A stretch of DNA of 64,000 bases from Omphalotus guepiniiformis (Eukaryota; Basidiomycota; Agaricomycetes; Agaricales; Omphalotaceae), in contig JAQOOI010000062.1 in the NCBI GenBank assembly GCA_028554645.1, forward strand, positions 124,001 through 188,000, written 5' to 3'. The notes under the pieces were generated by a model. The model searched no databases and had not been told where the DNA came from. It worked only from the letters and a program-made list of their open reading frames with translations. Below, one piece after another: positions 1 through 10,292 of this stretch. A program made the position numbers and the translations under genes. How positions within the stretch are numbered: position 1 is the first letter of the stretch; every line of letters begins with the position of its first letter.

Positions 1-1320
1 AATACCAATAATGTGATCATAATATTATACATCAAATTGTAAGGAATTTTAACTCATTACACCTTTGGACTTTTTTTGACAATTATTATACCTCATGAAC
101 AAAACACACAAACTATATCTCGAGACAGCATAATGAGAAATTTATATCTGACATCCTCACATTTAGCCAAGAATGTGTCTTATCCAATGCAATAATAAAT
201 ATATTTCAATAATTTTTGAGCATTCAAATATAAGTATAATGAATTTTTGATTTTATTCCACCAGGTAACATACATGACATGACTATGTAACTACAAGTAC
301 AGTACAAAACAAAACCTGTCCCATCATCGGGTACTTCGTACAAATTTATATTAATTCTTATACTTCCTGTGTAGTTACCTGGGTAAATTCATGAGCATTG
401 AAAACACCATAAGTAGAACAGAAGACGGTACGTACCAGTCATATGATTCTATGTATCAAATACTATAAGGTTAAAAAAATATGTTCATCAGCTAAAATTA
501 CGGGGAAGAACATCAAAGGACATACCTTCATAAATATCTGCCGCCCAGTTTACGGTCCCATACGGCTGTAGTACCTGTGCAGGAACCAGAATGTAAGCGA
601 AGAGAATATTCGAAGCATAAGAAACTGTACCTATCCTGCTGTGAAGGTGGTGGTTGGAGAAAGAACAGAAGATGTAAAGAAATCAACGAAGTCACGGCCT
701 TTAATAATTCTCGGCTGGCAGATCACCTGACCGTGTTTTTGGAGTGCCGAATGCCGCGCGGCGGGTGGTTAACCGGTTAACCGGTAATCATTTCCAGCTC
801 CGACATCTCTGATAGAAAATTTTCGCGAAGTCCTGGCGAAGTCTGAGCTGTGAGTTGATGAACATCGAACACTCATGTATCATGATCTCTCAGGATTAAT
901 CTGGCTAAAGGTTTCTGAGATTTTGTGCTTTGTGGAAGGGTTTTGAGGATATATATGTATTAAGTATGTTCACCAGCTAGGTTTGCTTGTGGTCATCTTG
1001 TATTTTGTAAATAACCCGTGAACTTTATGAGAAATGGTAAGTGTGCACAGTGTTGCAAAATAAATACAGCAGGAATATATAGCAGTATAGATATGTAGAA
1101 TAAATACCACAAATTCTAGCCAATCACGATAATAGAATAAGAATTACTCGCACCTGTAATATTGTACAATGATGACAGCAAAATCATAACATGTCAGAAT
1201 TTCGTGTAATTTTGATGCCATCTATATATGGTATAAAAATCCGTGATCAAGACATATCTTATCTATATCAGACTCAAATTCCCACAACGCCTCACCACGT
1301 TTCCCCTGATTTAGTGATGA
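1..1320. repeat. AT-rich direct repeat, copy 1
   Basis: This stretch matches 1655-2979 in the same orientation at an offset of about 1652-1659 bases. Shared blocks include the start (14-110 against 1666-1755), a GC-richer block at about 690-815 (against 2370-2495) and the 3' end at 1190-1320 (against 2848-2979). The copies have diverged by substitutions and small indels, and no frame in either looks like a protein. The left edge runs off the window, so the true length is unknown. It could be a non-autonomous element or an old segmental duplication. Confidence 0.8.
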
Positions 1321-1654
1321 CTCACTTCTTGTTTTTTTTTCGTTTTTTGCGTCCTCGGTGATCCTTCTGTGCCTCTTCAAAGATGTATCGTATCCCACCG
1401 AACGAGAGACGATTGCGATGATATAAAGGGCATGAGATCCGCTCTTTTCAACTTTGTTTGACTAGACGTGTAGTATGTATTTCAGTTCGTTTCGGCTTAT
1501 TATATGAGAAGACGACGTACAAGGCGGACAAAATATGTGAGAAAAGAGTACTCAAGTTTCGACAGTTTGTCGTAGTCGTGACTCCAGCATCACTAAATCC
1601 AGGGACCTGCCACGACGGATTATAAGTCCGCATAATACGTGTAATCTGATGTAA
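1321..1654. other. Spacer between the two repeat copies
   Basis: About 330 bases separate the direct repeats. They contain a T-rich run near 1331 and no convincing gene on either strand; the short open frames lack family signatures and plausible splice structure. Confidence 0.5.
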
Positions 1655-2979
1655 CACGAATAATCTGACCATAATATTATACATGGAATTGTAAGGAATT
1701 TTAACTCATTACACCTTTGGACTTTTTTCGACAATTATTATACCTCATTTACACAACACACAAAATCTATGTCAAGACAGCACAATTAGAAATTTTTCTC
1801 AGATATCCTCATATTGAGCTAACAAATATATCTTATTCAATACAATAATAAATATATCTTGAGACATTGCACACATTCAAATATAATAAAACTTGTATAT
1901 CATTGCGCAAGGTAGACTACATACAAGACTATCTAACTACATGCGACGCTCCCGTGTAACATGCGAGGCAAGCTAAAAGTAAATATTAAGTGCCGAGCAC
2001 CACCATAAGTAGAATGGTGCACGTACCAGATATTATGTATGTCCTGTTAAGTCTACTTCAGTAATGACAAGGCCAATTAGCAAAAAGAGAGTTGCGAAAG
2101 ATGTTGAATGACATACTCGTCTGCCCACTTCGAAGTCCTACAATATAGTATCTGTGTGAGAAAACAGGATGTGAGGAATAAAGAAATCTGAGACGTAAAA
2201 GCTAACATACTATTTTCAGACTGCCCACTTCACAGTCCTACAATATAGGATCTGGTTGAGGACCAGGATGTCAGAAATAAATAAGTTTGAGATGTAAGAA
2301 CCAACGTACTATTCCCAAAATCGTTGCGGAGGTAGTGGTTGGAGGAAGAGAAGGAGATGGAAATAAATCAACGAAGTCACGGCCTTTTGTAATGCCCGCA
2401 TGTTGCCAGTCACCTGATTGCGTTGCGGAATGCCGGGTGTGCGGTTACTTATCGGGTGGTGCTTATCATTTCCAGCTCCGACATCTTAGAAATTTTTCTA
2501 AGTGCGTGCGCATCACTTGTCACTCGAGCATCGAGCTCGTTCCATTCTCAAGGCTGAGATCCAGCTAGTCTCTGAGTGATGTGCTATAGAAAAGTTTCTT
2601 ACTGTAGGAGCTCTTCACATATGTGCAAATCCTAGGTTAGTGACATATTGGCTGGTGGTCACTTGGTATTTTATAATTAACTCGTAAATTATATGAGGAA
2701 AGGTAAGTGTGTACAATATTGCAAAAATAAGTACAGCAGAAATATACAGCAGTATAGATATGTAAAATAAATCCTTCAAATTCTCACCAATCATGGTAGT
2801 GAAATAATAATTACTGGCACCTGTAATATTGTGGCAGCAAGATTATAACATGTCAAAATTTCGAGTAATTCTGATGCCATCCATATATGGTATAACAATC
2901 CGTGATCATGACATACCTTATCTACATCAAACTCAAATTCCCACAACGCCTCACCATGTTTCCCCCGATTTAGTGATGA
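1655..2979. repeat. AT-rich direct repeat, copy 2
   Basis: This is the second copy of the 1-1320 repeat, same orientation. It differs from copy 1 by an internal exact-register duplication of a 100-bp unit (2121-2220 and 2221-2320); copy 1 holds only one equivalent unit near 540-600. Similarity stops at about 2979, some 24 bases before the left terminal repeat of the pogo-like element at 3003. No coding frame is supported. Confidence 0.8.
2121..2320. repeat. 100-bp tandem duplication (two units)
   Basis: Two adjacent units each start with CTGCCCACTT and are exactly 100 bases apart (2121 and 2221). They share the central block AGTCCTACAATATAG and a GAGATGTAA/GAGACGTAA-type tail. The duplication is private to repeat copy 2, so it arose after the two large copies separated. 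Confidence 0.8.
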
Positions 2980-3002
2980 GGAAGCGCAGGGATCGAAGGA
3001 AT

Positions 3003-3031
3003 TGTCGGAAATCCCCGATCCCCCATATATG
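3003..3031 (+). repeat. Left terminal inverted repeat of the pogo-like element
   Basis: It begins TGTCGGAAATCCCC and ends ATATATG. The reverse complement of 7643-7671 aligns without gaps, matching at 22 of 29 positions, including the first eight and last seven bases. Confidence 0.7.
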
Positions 3032-3122
3032 GCCCGGCACCTGATAATGTCCGGCCATTTGATTAGATAAAGAAAATAAAGAAAATATGCCCCAAATTTG
3101 CCACCAACCGTCAAGCATCGGA

Positions 3123-3149
3123 TTATACTGTCAGGGATCAGGAACTCGG
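3123..3149 (+). repeat. Subterminal inverted repeat, left arm
   Basis: The reverse complement of this stretch reads CCGAGTTCC then TGATCCC and CAGTATAA. The same blocks occur in order at 7484-7527, where 17 extra bases separate the first two. Both arms lie inside the terminal repeats, as expected for transposase-binding or extended-TIR sequence. Confidence 0.6.
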
Positions 3150-3513
3150 ACACGCTAAAGTTTGCGGCTCCCTGTAAACGCTCGAGGGGACTTCAGGGCT
3201 CATATTGGGGTAAGTTCAGTAGCAAAGTGCTTTTAGAGTTATATGTATGAAGTGGTATATTTTTAATCAATGATTTGCTACCGGTATGAATTTTTTTCGT
3301 TGAAGGGTGCCAAAATGAGCAAAAACCGAGAACCTGGGCAAGCGTGAGAATTTTGATGATGGGAACGAGTCACCGCGAAGTTTCGTGTCTGCTCAACAAT
3401 TTCTTTTGCTACCACCACGCTTATGTCCTATTTCTTTGTAGTAGGATGATACAATGGATATTTGGCCCCCTCAAGCTTGCCTATGTTCTCACTACATTCT
3501 AATCTACATCAAA

Positions 3514-6339
3514 TTACGCAGTCAGTGGCATCTCAAACCTCTTCTTTGACAACTGTTTGATCTCCTTAACCCCATGGAAGCACAGATAGTCATCCAGCGC
3601 ACTACAACTCTCTACACTTCTCAACGGCTCCCAAGTCTGGTCATTATCCACCCAGTAGACTTGAAACTGAAGGTACTTTCCTACCCATCTATGGCCAATG
3701 ATTGCTCTGATGACTGTTTCATCTTCAGTGTCAGTGTCTGAATCTGCATCTGAATGCCTGTTCTCGTTGGAGTGGGAGTTAGAGTCACTATCAATGTTAG
3801 CTATACCACCACTGTCATTCAGTCCCAAATGTCGAACTTGAGTTGTTTCTGCAATATCACTTTGTTCTTGTGCTGAAACCTGATGTGGCTGAATTGTTTG
3901 GGGGTGTGGGTGGAAATGGGGATGGGGATGGGGGCGAGGGCGGGGCTGTGGCTGTGGATGAAAAGAAGTAGGATGCATGGGCATCTCAATAGCTTCATAC
4001 TCCACCTCGCTATCTGACTTTGAGGTTTCAGACTCAACATCTCCTAGTGAGTTCTCACTAGCACTAGCACTCTCGATGTCTGACATGCTGCCTAGTTGTT
4101 GCTTCCCTGCCCTAGCTTGGCTGCGAGCACCTCTTCCTCGACTACCTCTCCCTCTACCACTATGTTTTCCCCGTGCCGCTTTAGCCTGTTCTCTCTCTAA
4201 CCTTGCTTTCTCTTTCGCTTTTTCCTTCTCCAGTCTTGCAACCTCCTTTGCTTTCTCTTTCTCTAACCTTGTGACCTCTTTCATTTTTTCCTTCTCTGCT
4301 TTCTTTCACCTCATCTCTTCTGCCTTCCTTTCTTTTTCGACATGTTTTTCGTTCTCCTGAATCTCCTTTCTAATTGCTCGGAAAGTTGGCTGTGCATCTC
4401 TTAGCAGCTCTGTTATTCTCTTCTTCCATACATCATATGCTAAAGCATCAAGAGTTTCTGTTGATGTCATATGACGACTGGTGTGTCCTGCATTAGCAAC
4501 ATTGTGAATTCTTGGCTTCTTGGCAAATAACTGATTGCGTAGTCGGCCGTTTTCAGCATCCATAAGTTTCATTTGAGCAAAATCACGATCAAGCTGCTTT
4601 TCTGATGCCCCAATGATTGCACGAAGGAAAGTGTTCTCCACTTGCAACGCTTGTCGTGATGCTTTAGGTGAGAGTGGTGATGGTAATTTGATTTGATAGC
4701 GAATAATGGTGTCCTCAGCTGCTGTAGATAATGAAGATGTTAGGATTGATGGAAGCTGCACAGGCAATGGCTGAGCGGGCCTTGTTGTATAATTTTTTGC
4801 TGGTTCAAAAGCAGAGCATGGAATAGCCGCACGATCAAGTGGATGGATACCAGTCTTTCGGAATGCAGCTATGATAGTAGAAGGTTTGAAAGCTTCATTG
4901 CGTGCAATGCCATAATGTTCAAGCAGGTTGTATTTGTCAACAACAATGGATTTGCGACTGAGCTGATTGACACGTTCCTATTAGACATACAGCATATGAG
5001 TATCTAATGTACTGTGTAACTATCTAGAGATGTGAACGTGCCTTCCATTTGGATGCAAGTGGTCCAAAGACTCCTACATCACATGGCTGGAGGGCATGAG
5101 TTGTGTGGGGAGGAAGACAAACTACAACAATCTGATTGTCAGCAGCAAACTTGCAGAATTTGAAGGTGCAATGTGAGTTATGCCCATCCAGAATCAGAAG
5201 GCGATGCCCATTTGTTGTGTTTCGAGCATTTGTGGTTGGTTGAAAATTCTTCTCAAGCCAAAGATATCCCAATTCCTGGTCTGTCCATCCATTGTCAGAG
5301 ATGCAGATACTAGAATTAAGAGATAGACATTAGTTTAAGATTTAGAATTGTAAGTAAATACATACCTTGCATTAGCAGAATTATTCTCACCCCATCTGAA
5401 ATCACGCCGCTTTGCCTCGAAAATGACACATGGGCGGAGGGCACTTCCATCAGCGCATACCATCTCTATAATGGTAACAAGATCTCGGCCACCATGCTCA
5501 ATTGAATTTACAGTTTTCTGATTACGGTCCACAAGCACTGCAGTGCGCTTGCCAATGCCAAGTTGAATGCCCTTCTCATCCATATTATAGATGTTTTCAG
5601 GACAAATCTCAAACTTGGTGATTATATCCTTCAACATATCAAAGAAGCCATCTACAGCAGCAGGTGTCAATGCCTTTGCCCAACACTCCTCAAGGCGGGT
5701 TGTGAGTTTCATAGCAAGATCAGGATGACGACTGCGAAAGCACTTCACCCAATTCTTGCCCATTGGTCTTCCTGCAATACTCGCAGCACAATCCATGATA
5801 GCAGAATAAGTCAAAGGAACACCACGACGGCCATGCTCCTTGATCCACTCAACAAGCACCTCCTCCTGAGAAGGCGAAAGATTCTGCAGATGAGCATGAG
5901 CCTCAGCTCGTGTATCAACACCCTTCAGTCGATCATGAAGTGTAGAATTTGGAACCAGAAAAGCCTTCGCAGCAGATCGGGTGGAAAGTGTCTTGCCGCT
6001 AGCTACAGCATGCTGAATAGCTCGAATTGCAGCTTGAATACGTGCCTCCTGATCCAACTCTTCCAGATTATTGACATCAAGATCATCTGCCTGAACAAAA
6101 ACAACAGGAGTTGAATCGGAAGATGCTGCGCCAGAGGTGTCAGGCCCAAGAGAAGTCGAGGTGCAAAAATCAGCACTGATAACAACAGCGCTAAGTGGAG
6201 CAAGAGGAGGGTTGTCGTGTAATCCAATAGAGATGTCATCAAGGAGCTCGTCTGGCTCAACAGGTACGAGATCTGGCATGTCGGTATACATAGAGTCAGA
6301 GACTGTAGAAGGAGACAAGGATAGAGTGCGAGAATTCAT
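3514..6339 (-). pseudogene. pogo/CENP-B-type DDE transposase with C-terminal chromodomain; one internal stop
   Basis: The protein is a DNA transposase that would bind the element ends and catalyse excision and integration. Exons join in frame as 6339-5366, 5309-5042 and 4977-3514 (902 codons). Exon 1 holds a psq-like HTH, a CENP-B-type HTH (segment TRAEAHAHL to RSRHPDLAMK) and the first catalytic Asp in NIYNMDEKG. Exon 2 holds the second Asp in LILDGHNSH and the third in LQPCDVGVFGPL. Intron 2 (5041-4978) must start with GC to keep frame. Exon 3 encodes the usual C-terminal tail, a Lys/Glu-rich coiled coil, an RG-rich patch, a His/Pro-rich run and then a chromodomain (GHRWVGKYLQFQVYWVD, WEPL, LDDYL). 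A TGA at 4308-4306 breaks the coiled coil while the frame continues on both sides. I chose the ATG at 6339; an upstream TTG is not needed. Confidence 0.85.
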
Positions 6340-7483
6340 AGCAGAAGTGGAAAGAGACAACAAAATTACAGAATATTGAGAAGATGTGGGCTATGAGCAA
6401 GAGATGAAGATGGTAAAGATGTTATATACCAACGAAACACCAGGCAACATGGATAGTACCAGGCTGCACTATTACTCTTTGAACTCAAACAAAGTCGTTG
6501 ATCATTGTCTCTGCTACGCCACATCATTGCACACATGAGAAACAAGAGTATTGGCATAATACTACCTAACTGTAGTAACACTTCAGCATCATCTAGACTG
6601 GAGGAAGCAATATGTAGACGTACATGAACCTTGCTCCTGTCATTTGCACACGTTGTATCATACAATATCCCTTGAATTGTGGCAGCGATTACCGGAATTG
6701 TGAAATACTATAAAGAAGATCAGCAGTATCCATGTGAGTGATCAGCGATGTGACACTCACGGATGATGTAGTCTTCTCCAAGCTTGACATTGGGTACTAC
6801 AAAGCTTGAGTACAAGTGACACAGCTGTTGGTTTGAATTGCACCTCTGAAAGCTTTCGTTGGGCAGTACATCACTCAATTAGCAGTGACTCCATATAATA
6901 GAACTCATAGACATACAAGAACCCTTTCATTGCTCACTATTCCTCCCATTCTTGCACCTCTTTGGGTGCAGAGCCTGTTCATACTATCCAGAGTAGATGG
7001 TGAATAGAGCTAGGAAAAAATTCATAAAAAATATGTTGAACAGGGATATTGTTGCAGGATACCACCCTTGAGCTGCTCATTTCGTTATAGTACACGTTGA
7101 ACATGCATGGAGGGGATTCAGAGTCAACCTTGTCTGGACCATCAGACATGCAGCAAAAAGGCAAGAAAGAGTTGAAGGTTTTCTCCACCTTAGAGTCTCT
7201 TGATTCAGGTAGGTGCGTACATTCCTCCGGCTTTCGCGATTCTTTTGAGGGTACAATGAAGGCAAGAAGTGAGGAAATGAAAAGGCGGTGGCCTCTTCGC
7301 TGGCAAGGAGATAAGGAGATTACATAATCTATGACACACTCCTCATGGCTGAACAACTCGAGTGTCCAGTATTCCTAATTATCCATCTACAAATACACTC
7401 AGGGTTCGTATAGATATCATACGACAATTTTAGATTGCAAAGGTATTCTTTACGGCCTCGCTCATGCCGCATTCCTCAAATGA
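6340..7483. other. Non-coding 5' arm of the pogo-like element
   Basis: About 1.1 kb lies between the transposase start and the right subterminal repeat. Short open frames on both strands show no domain signature. It presumably holds the transposase promoter (minus strand), but I could not point to a convincing core element. Confidence 0.5.
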
Positions 7484-7527
7484 CCGAGTTCCCAGTTTGT
7501 CCGGGATCGTGATCCCGCACAGTATAA
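7484..7527 (-). repeat. Subterminal inverted repeat, right arm, with an internal palindrome
   Basis: It matches the reverse complement of 3123-3149 in two blocks (CCGAGTTCC and TGATCCC plus CAGTATAA) separated by 17 extra bases. The extra bases create a perfect hairpin, CGGGATC-GT-GATCCCG, at 7502-7517. Confidence 0.6.
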
Positions 7528-7642
7528 GCTGTGCAGAATTCATATATACTTCTAAATATGGGACCATTTTTGCTGCTTCGTTATTCTGATATGGTCATAT
7601 ATTCCCGGCCGAGCCTGACAGCCTGATATATGCATATATAGT

Positions 7643-7671
7643 CATATATTGTCGGACCGGGAATTCCGACA
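7643..7671 (-). repeat. Right terminal inverted repeat of the pogo-like element
   Basis: It ends GAATTCCGACA and is the inverted partner of 3003-3031. Just beyond it begins the dispersed repeat shared with 23.1 kb. Confidence 0.7.
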
Positions 7672-8040
7672 TGAACATCACAAATTTGCATGAATGAGCA
7701 TCGTATCATCATTTTTTCGCGTAGTCCTCAGGAGACATTATATGCACGGAGGGCATTATCCTCCAGATTTACTGCTTTAGCCACAGCGGGAGGGAGATTG
7801 TGGATGTGGGTGTTTGGCTTCTTTGGCTCACAGGCGCTTACCCAACAGTCAATTTAGCGCTCCCATGTTCCAGCGCTTTCTATTGAACGCTGATGTGCAC
7901 AGGCCTGTGCTGAACGTTAACGATGGCCCTCACATCTGTTGATTAGACAGGCTGCTGCCCAGCGCTCATCTTTCACTCCTTTCTTATCATGGACTTCCGT
8001 GCTCTGATTTCCTCATGCACCGAGGCGGCCTCGCGGTGAA
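7672..8040 (+). repeat. Dispersed 370-bp repeat, copy A
   Basis: This non-coding block matches 23059-23475 in the same orientation. Shared landmarks include TGAATGAGCATCGTAT, TTTGGCTCACAGGCGCTTAC, CTTTCTATTGAACGCTG, CTGAACGTTAACG and CTCATCTTTCACT. The copies differ by substitutions and by short insertions of 20-40 bases. I cannot classify it; a solo LTR or a non-autonomous element are possible. Confidence 0.75.
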
Positions 8041-8143
8041 TTTTTCAACTGCGTTGCTTTAAGGACCATTGAAAGACTACACAAAAGAAGTAAGTGGCCC
8101 ACTGCTACATGGACATAAATATAATTTCATCTGCGGTTTTTCC

Positions 8144-8880
8144 TACATCAGGAAAAATCTTTTTTCTACAGCCAGCTATGTAGTCTACATAGCCATTATA
8201 GCCAAGTTGCCACCCCCCCTGTATATAGCACTGTATAGCTCACTGCATAATCAATATAAAGAAATGTAGCTGGTATATTACCATAGTACAATAGTCTCGT
8301 AGTGCCTTATAGCTCTATGTAGCATATCATACAGAAATAGTAGAGTATTAGACCTCTAAAAGTTTTCCGGACACCGGGAATTGAACCCTCGCACTAATGA
8401 TTACAACTGTTGTGTATGACTAATCATCCCAACATGGCATTACTTTCCACTGAGCCAGGAGGTTCTTTTCCGAACAAGGATGTGTAGAGATGTAATCTGC
8501 ACCGAAGCCGCCTAAATAGACAAAGTTCGTGAACTTCGAAAAATTTTGGCTTTTTCACACAAGCATTTGAGTTGGATATGATGAGTTTGCCATGCTCCTT
8601 GCCGTTCACCCTAAGTATACAATTAAGAAATAGTAAATAATGCTGAAATAGAATGAATACAAGTAAAAAAAATTCTTTTCTTCTACTAAAATGTAACTCA
8701 TAAAGTATATAACTACATAGAACTTGGTTGATGCTATATAGAATACAAGGATGAAGAATACATTTTTTGACTATTATTGTCTACATAGCCTAGACTTGAG
8801 CTATCTAGAGCTACACGTGCTACAGATAACTACATAGCATTGGCTTGGCGCTACAGCTCTGGTACCTTTTTCCTGATGTA
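8144..8880. mobile_element. MITE-like 737-bp element with 14-bp perfect TIRs
   Basis: TACATCAGGAAAAA at 8144-8157 is repeated exactly in inverse at 8867-8880. No protein-coding frame lies between. The outermost TA of each repeat could be a TA target duplication. Similar subterminal words (CTACAG/GCTGTAG and CTATGTAG) occur just inside both ends. On the minus strand the interior carries a tRNA-like pair of A and B boxes. It could be a non-autonomous DNA transposon that captured a tRNA-like unit, or a short element with unrelated ends. Confidence 0.55.
8377..8458 (-). ncRNA. tRNA-like / SINE-like Pol III internal promoter (A and B boxes)
   Basis: On the minus strand TGGCTCAGTGG (8458-8448) fits the A-box consensus and GGTTCAATTCC (8387-8377) fits the B box, with 60 bases between. 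A D-arm-like stem (TGGC with GCCA) and an inner hairpin (TAATCAT with ATGATTA) can be drawn. The T stem is imperfect and I cannot pair an acceptor stem, so this is not a normal tRNA. A tRNA pseudogene or a tRNA-derived SINE head is more likely. Confidence 0.35.
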
Positions 8881-10292
8881 TAGGTTTTACCATGGCTTAG
8901 AGTGGTTTTATCCCAAGACAATGAACAGTGTCAGGACTCGTTGCAGATGAATTGGGTACTAGCCTTGTACACTACATAGAATGCCCCCACCGCTCAAGGG
9001 TGTTCACCAATTTCAATGTAACGACATATATGCGCTCATATCATGTAGGAACAGGGCTCGCCTAACAAAGCTCATCCTTATAAATCATTGCTCCTATCTC
9101 CCCACCTTATACTCTTCCAGAAGAACTCTGTGTTGGCACTTTCGAAACATTTTAGCGGTGACATCAGGTGTATACTCTTCACAACGTCATGGCTATGAAA
9201 ACTCGCTACAGTCACTAGCAAGATTCTTGGTGTTCACTGTCAAGAAGCAAACCTGGAAAGCGAAAAACAGACAACCCGTGCAGGGCGGCTACGGTTCACG
9301 AGCAGTTCCAGGCAGGAATTTGAATATGCCTAACATCCGCACCCGATCGGCTGAATAGAAATCCTTTGCGCTTCGGCATATAATTTCCACACTACGCCAC
9401 ATGCCTGTCCTGTACCTAGATACTACCAATTGGATGTTTGGCCTGTTGTCTCTCATTTTCAATGAATTTCCTGTGTTTTCAATGTTTTTCTCAATTCTTA
9501 CTAGCAATGACCCGGGCCCATGTGATACATGTAAATAGTTGCACAATCACAGCAATGTCTGATGTTTATGGATGTTTGGAGCTTACTTCATTTGCCAGCG
9601 AAGCAAAGTAGCATTGCACAATGCTTTAGCACCCACCACCATTTGGGCAACTCTCTCCGAAATTCTGTAGTGTCCCGCATCTCGGCGAGTGCCGCTCTGC
9701 TACATGAATTGAGGGGAAAGATGACCAGTTGAGAGGTGGCTAGCTATTGCATTATCCGAGTCCCTTCTTCCTCTTATCTTTTGAACCTTTGCAACTTTGT
9801 CAACTGCAGCTAAGGCTCGTGCTGCTGGATTGTGCAGAAGCGATATCCAAACTGCAGATTAGCTATGCAAACGTGGAACAATCAAGGTGTGCACTCTTTC
9901 TCATTCACTTACACAAGAACTGACTCTTTAGCTTCTGCAATTGTGCCCAGTTTAGACTCCACCCATCGTGCTATGATGTTGTTCTTCTGGTCTCTGCACG
10001 CACCTGCCTATCCTCCATATCTCGGTGGTTTCTATCTCTTGGTGGCTGAAAGTTTCGCATTTACAATTGCTACTGCCTACTTCATCTGCTGTCTTGATCT
10101 TTAAAGCCATCTGCCCGCCTGCATTTTGGGGATCTGCCTAGTGCCAATTCAGTGCTGCCTGCCAGTGCCACTTACTTAAACTGTACATATTCTCAATATA
10201 TTTCTGTCTTCACTCTCAGGCTGGAATTTTTCGTGATCCACTTCTCCACCTCTTGTTCTTTCACCGTCTAGTGTTTCTGCTGCAAGCAAGAC
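8881..10292. other. Intergenic region upstream of the alpha-kinase gene
   Basis: Open frames on both strands are short and show no recognisable domain or credible splice set. The last few hundred bases are CT-rich (for example 10201-10292), as is usual just upstream of fungal start codons, and probably hold the kinase promoter. Confidence 0.5.

Larger units (their letters stand above)
3003..7671 (-). mobile_element. pogo-like (Tc1/mariner superfamily) DNA transposon, about 4.7 kb
   Basis: The element is bounded by 29-bp terminal inverted repeats with 22 of 29 positions matching (3003-3031 and 7643-7671), starting TGTCGGAA. A second pair of inverted repeats lies 100-200 bases inside. Between them is a minus-strand transposase with psq-type and CENP-B-type helix-turn-helix regions, a DDD catalytic core and a C-terminal chromodomain. 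About 1.3 kb of non-coding sequence lies between the transposase start and the right end. I see no clean TA target duplication at these ends, so the exact borders may be a few bases off. One in-frame stop suggests the copy is decaying. Confidence 0.75.

Noticed and set aside
2791..3153. Overlapping open frames on both strands across the left transposon border
   Set aside because: They span the repeat-transposon junction and show no domain, codon pattern or splice support.
3890..3960. Simple-sequence (GGGGAT/GGGCG) repeat as a separate microsatellite
   Set aside because: It is the coding sequence of the His/Pro-rich run in the transposase tail.
5563..6114. 183-codon plus-strand frame inside the transposase
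   Set aside because: It lies antisense to the well-supported transposase exon and has no signature.
8377..8458. Functional tRNA gene
   Set aside because: A and B boxes are good but no acceptor stem forms and the T stem is imperfect, so I list it only as tRNA-like.
9832..10104. 90-codon frame with a hydrophobic tail upstream of the kinase
   Set aside because: No start context, splice partner or family; it probably lies in promoter DNA.
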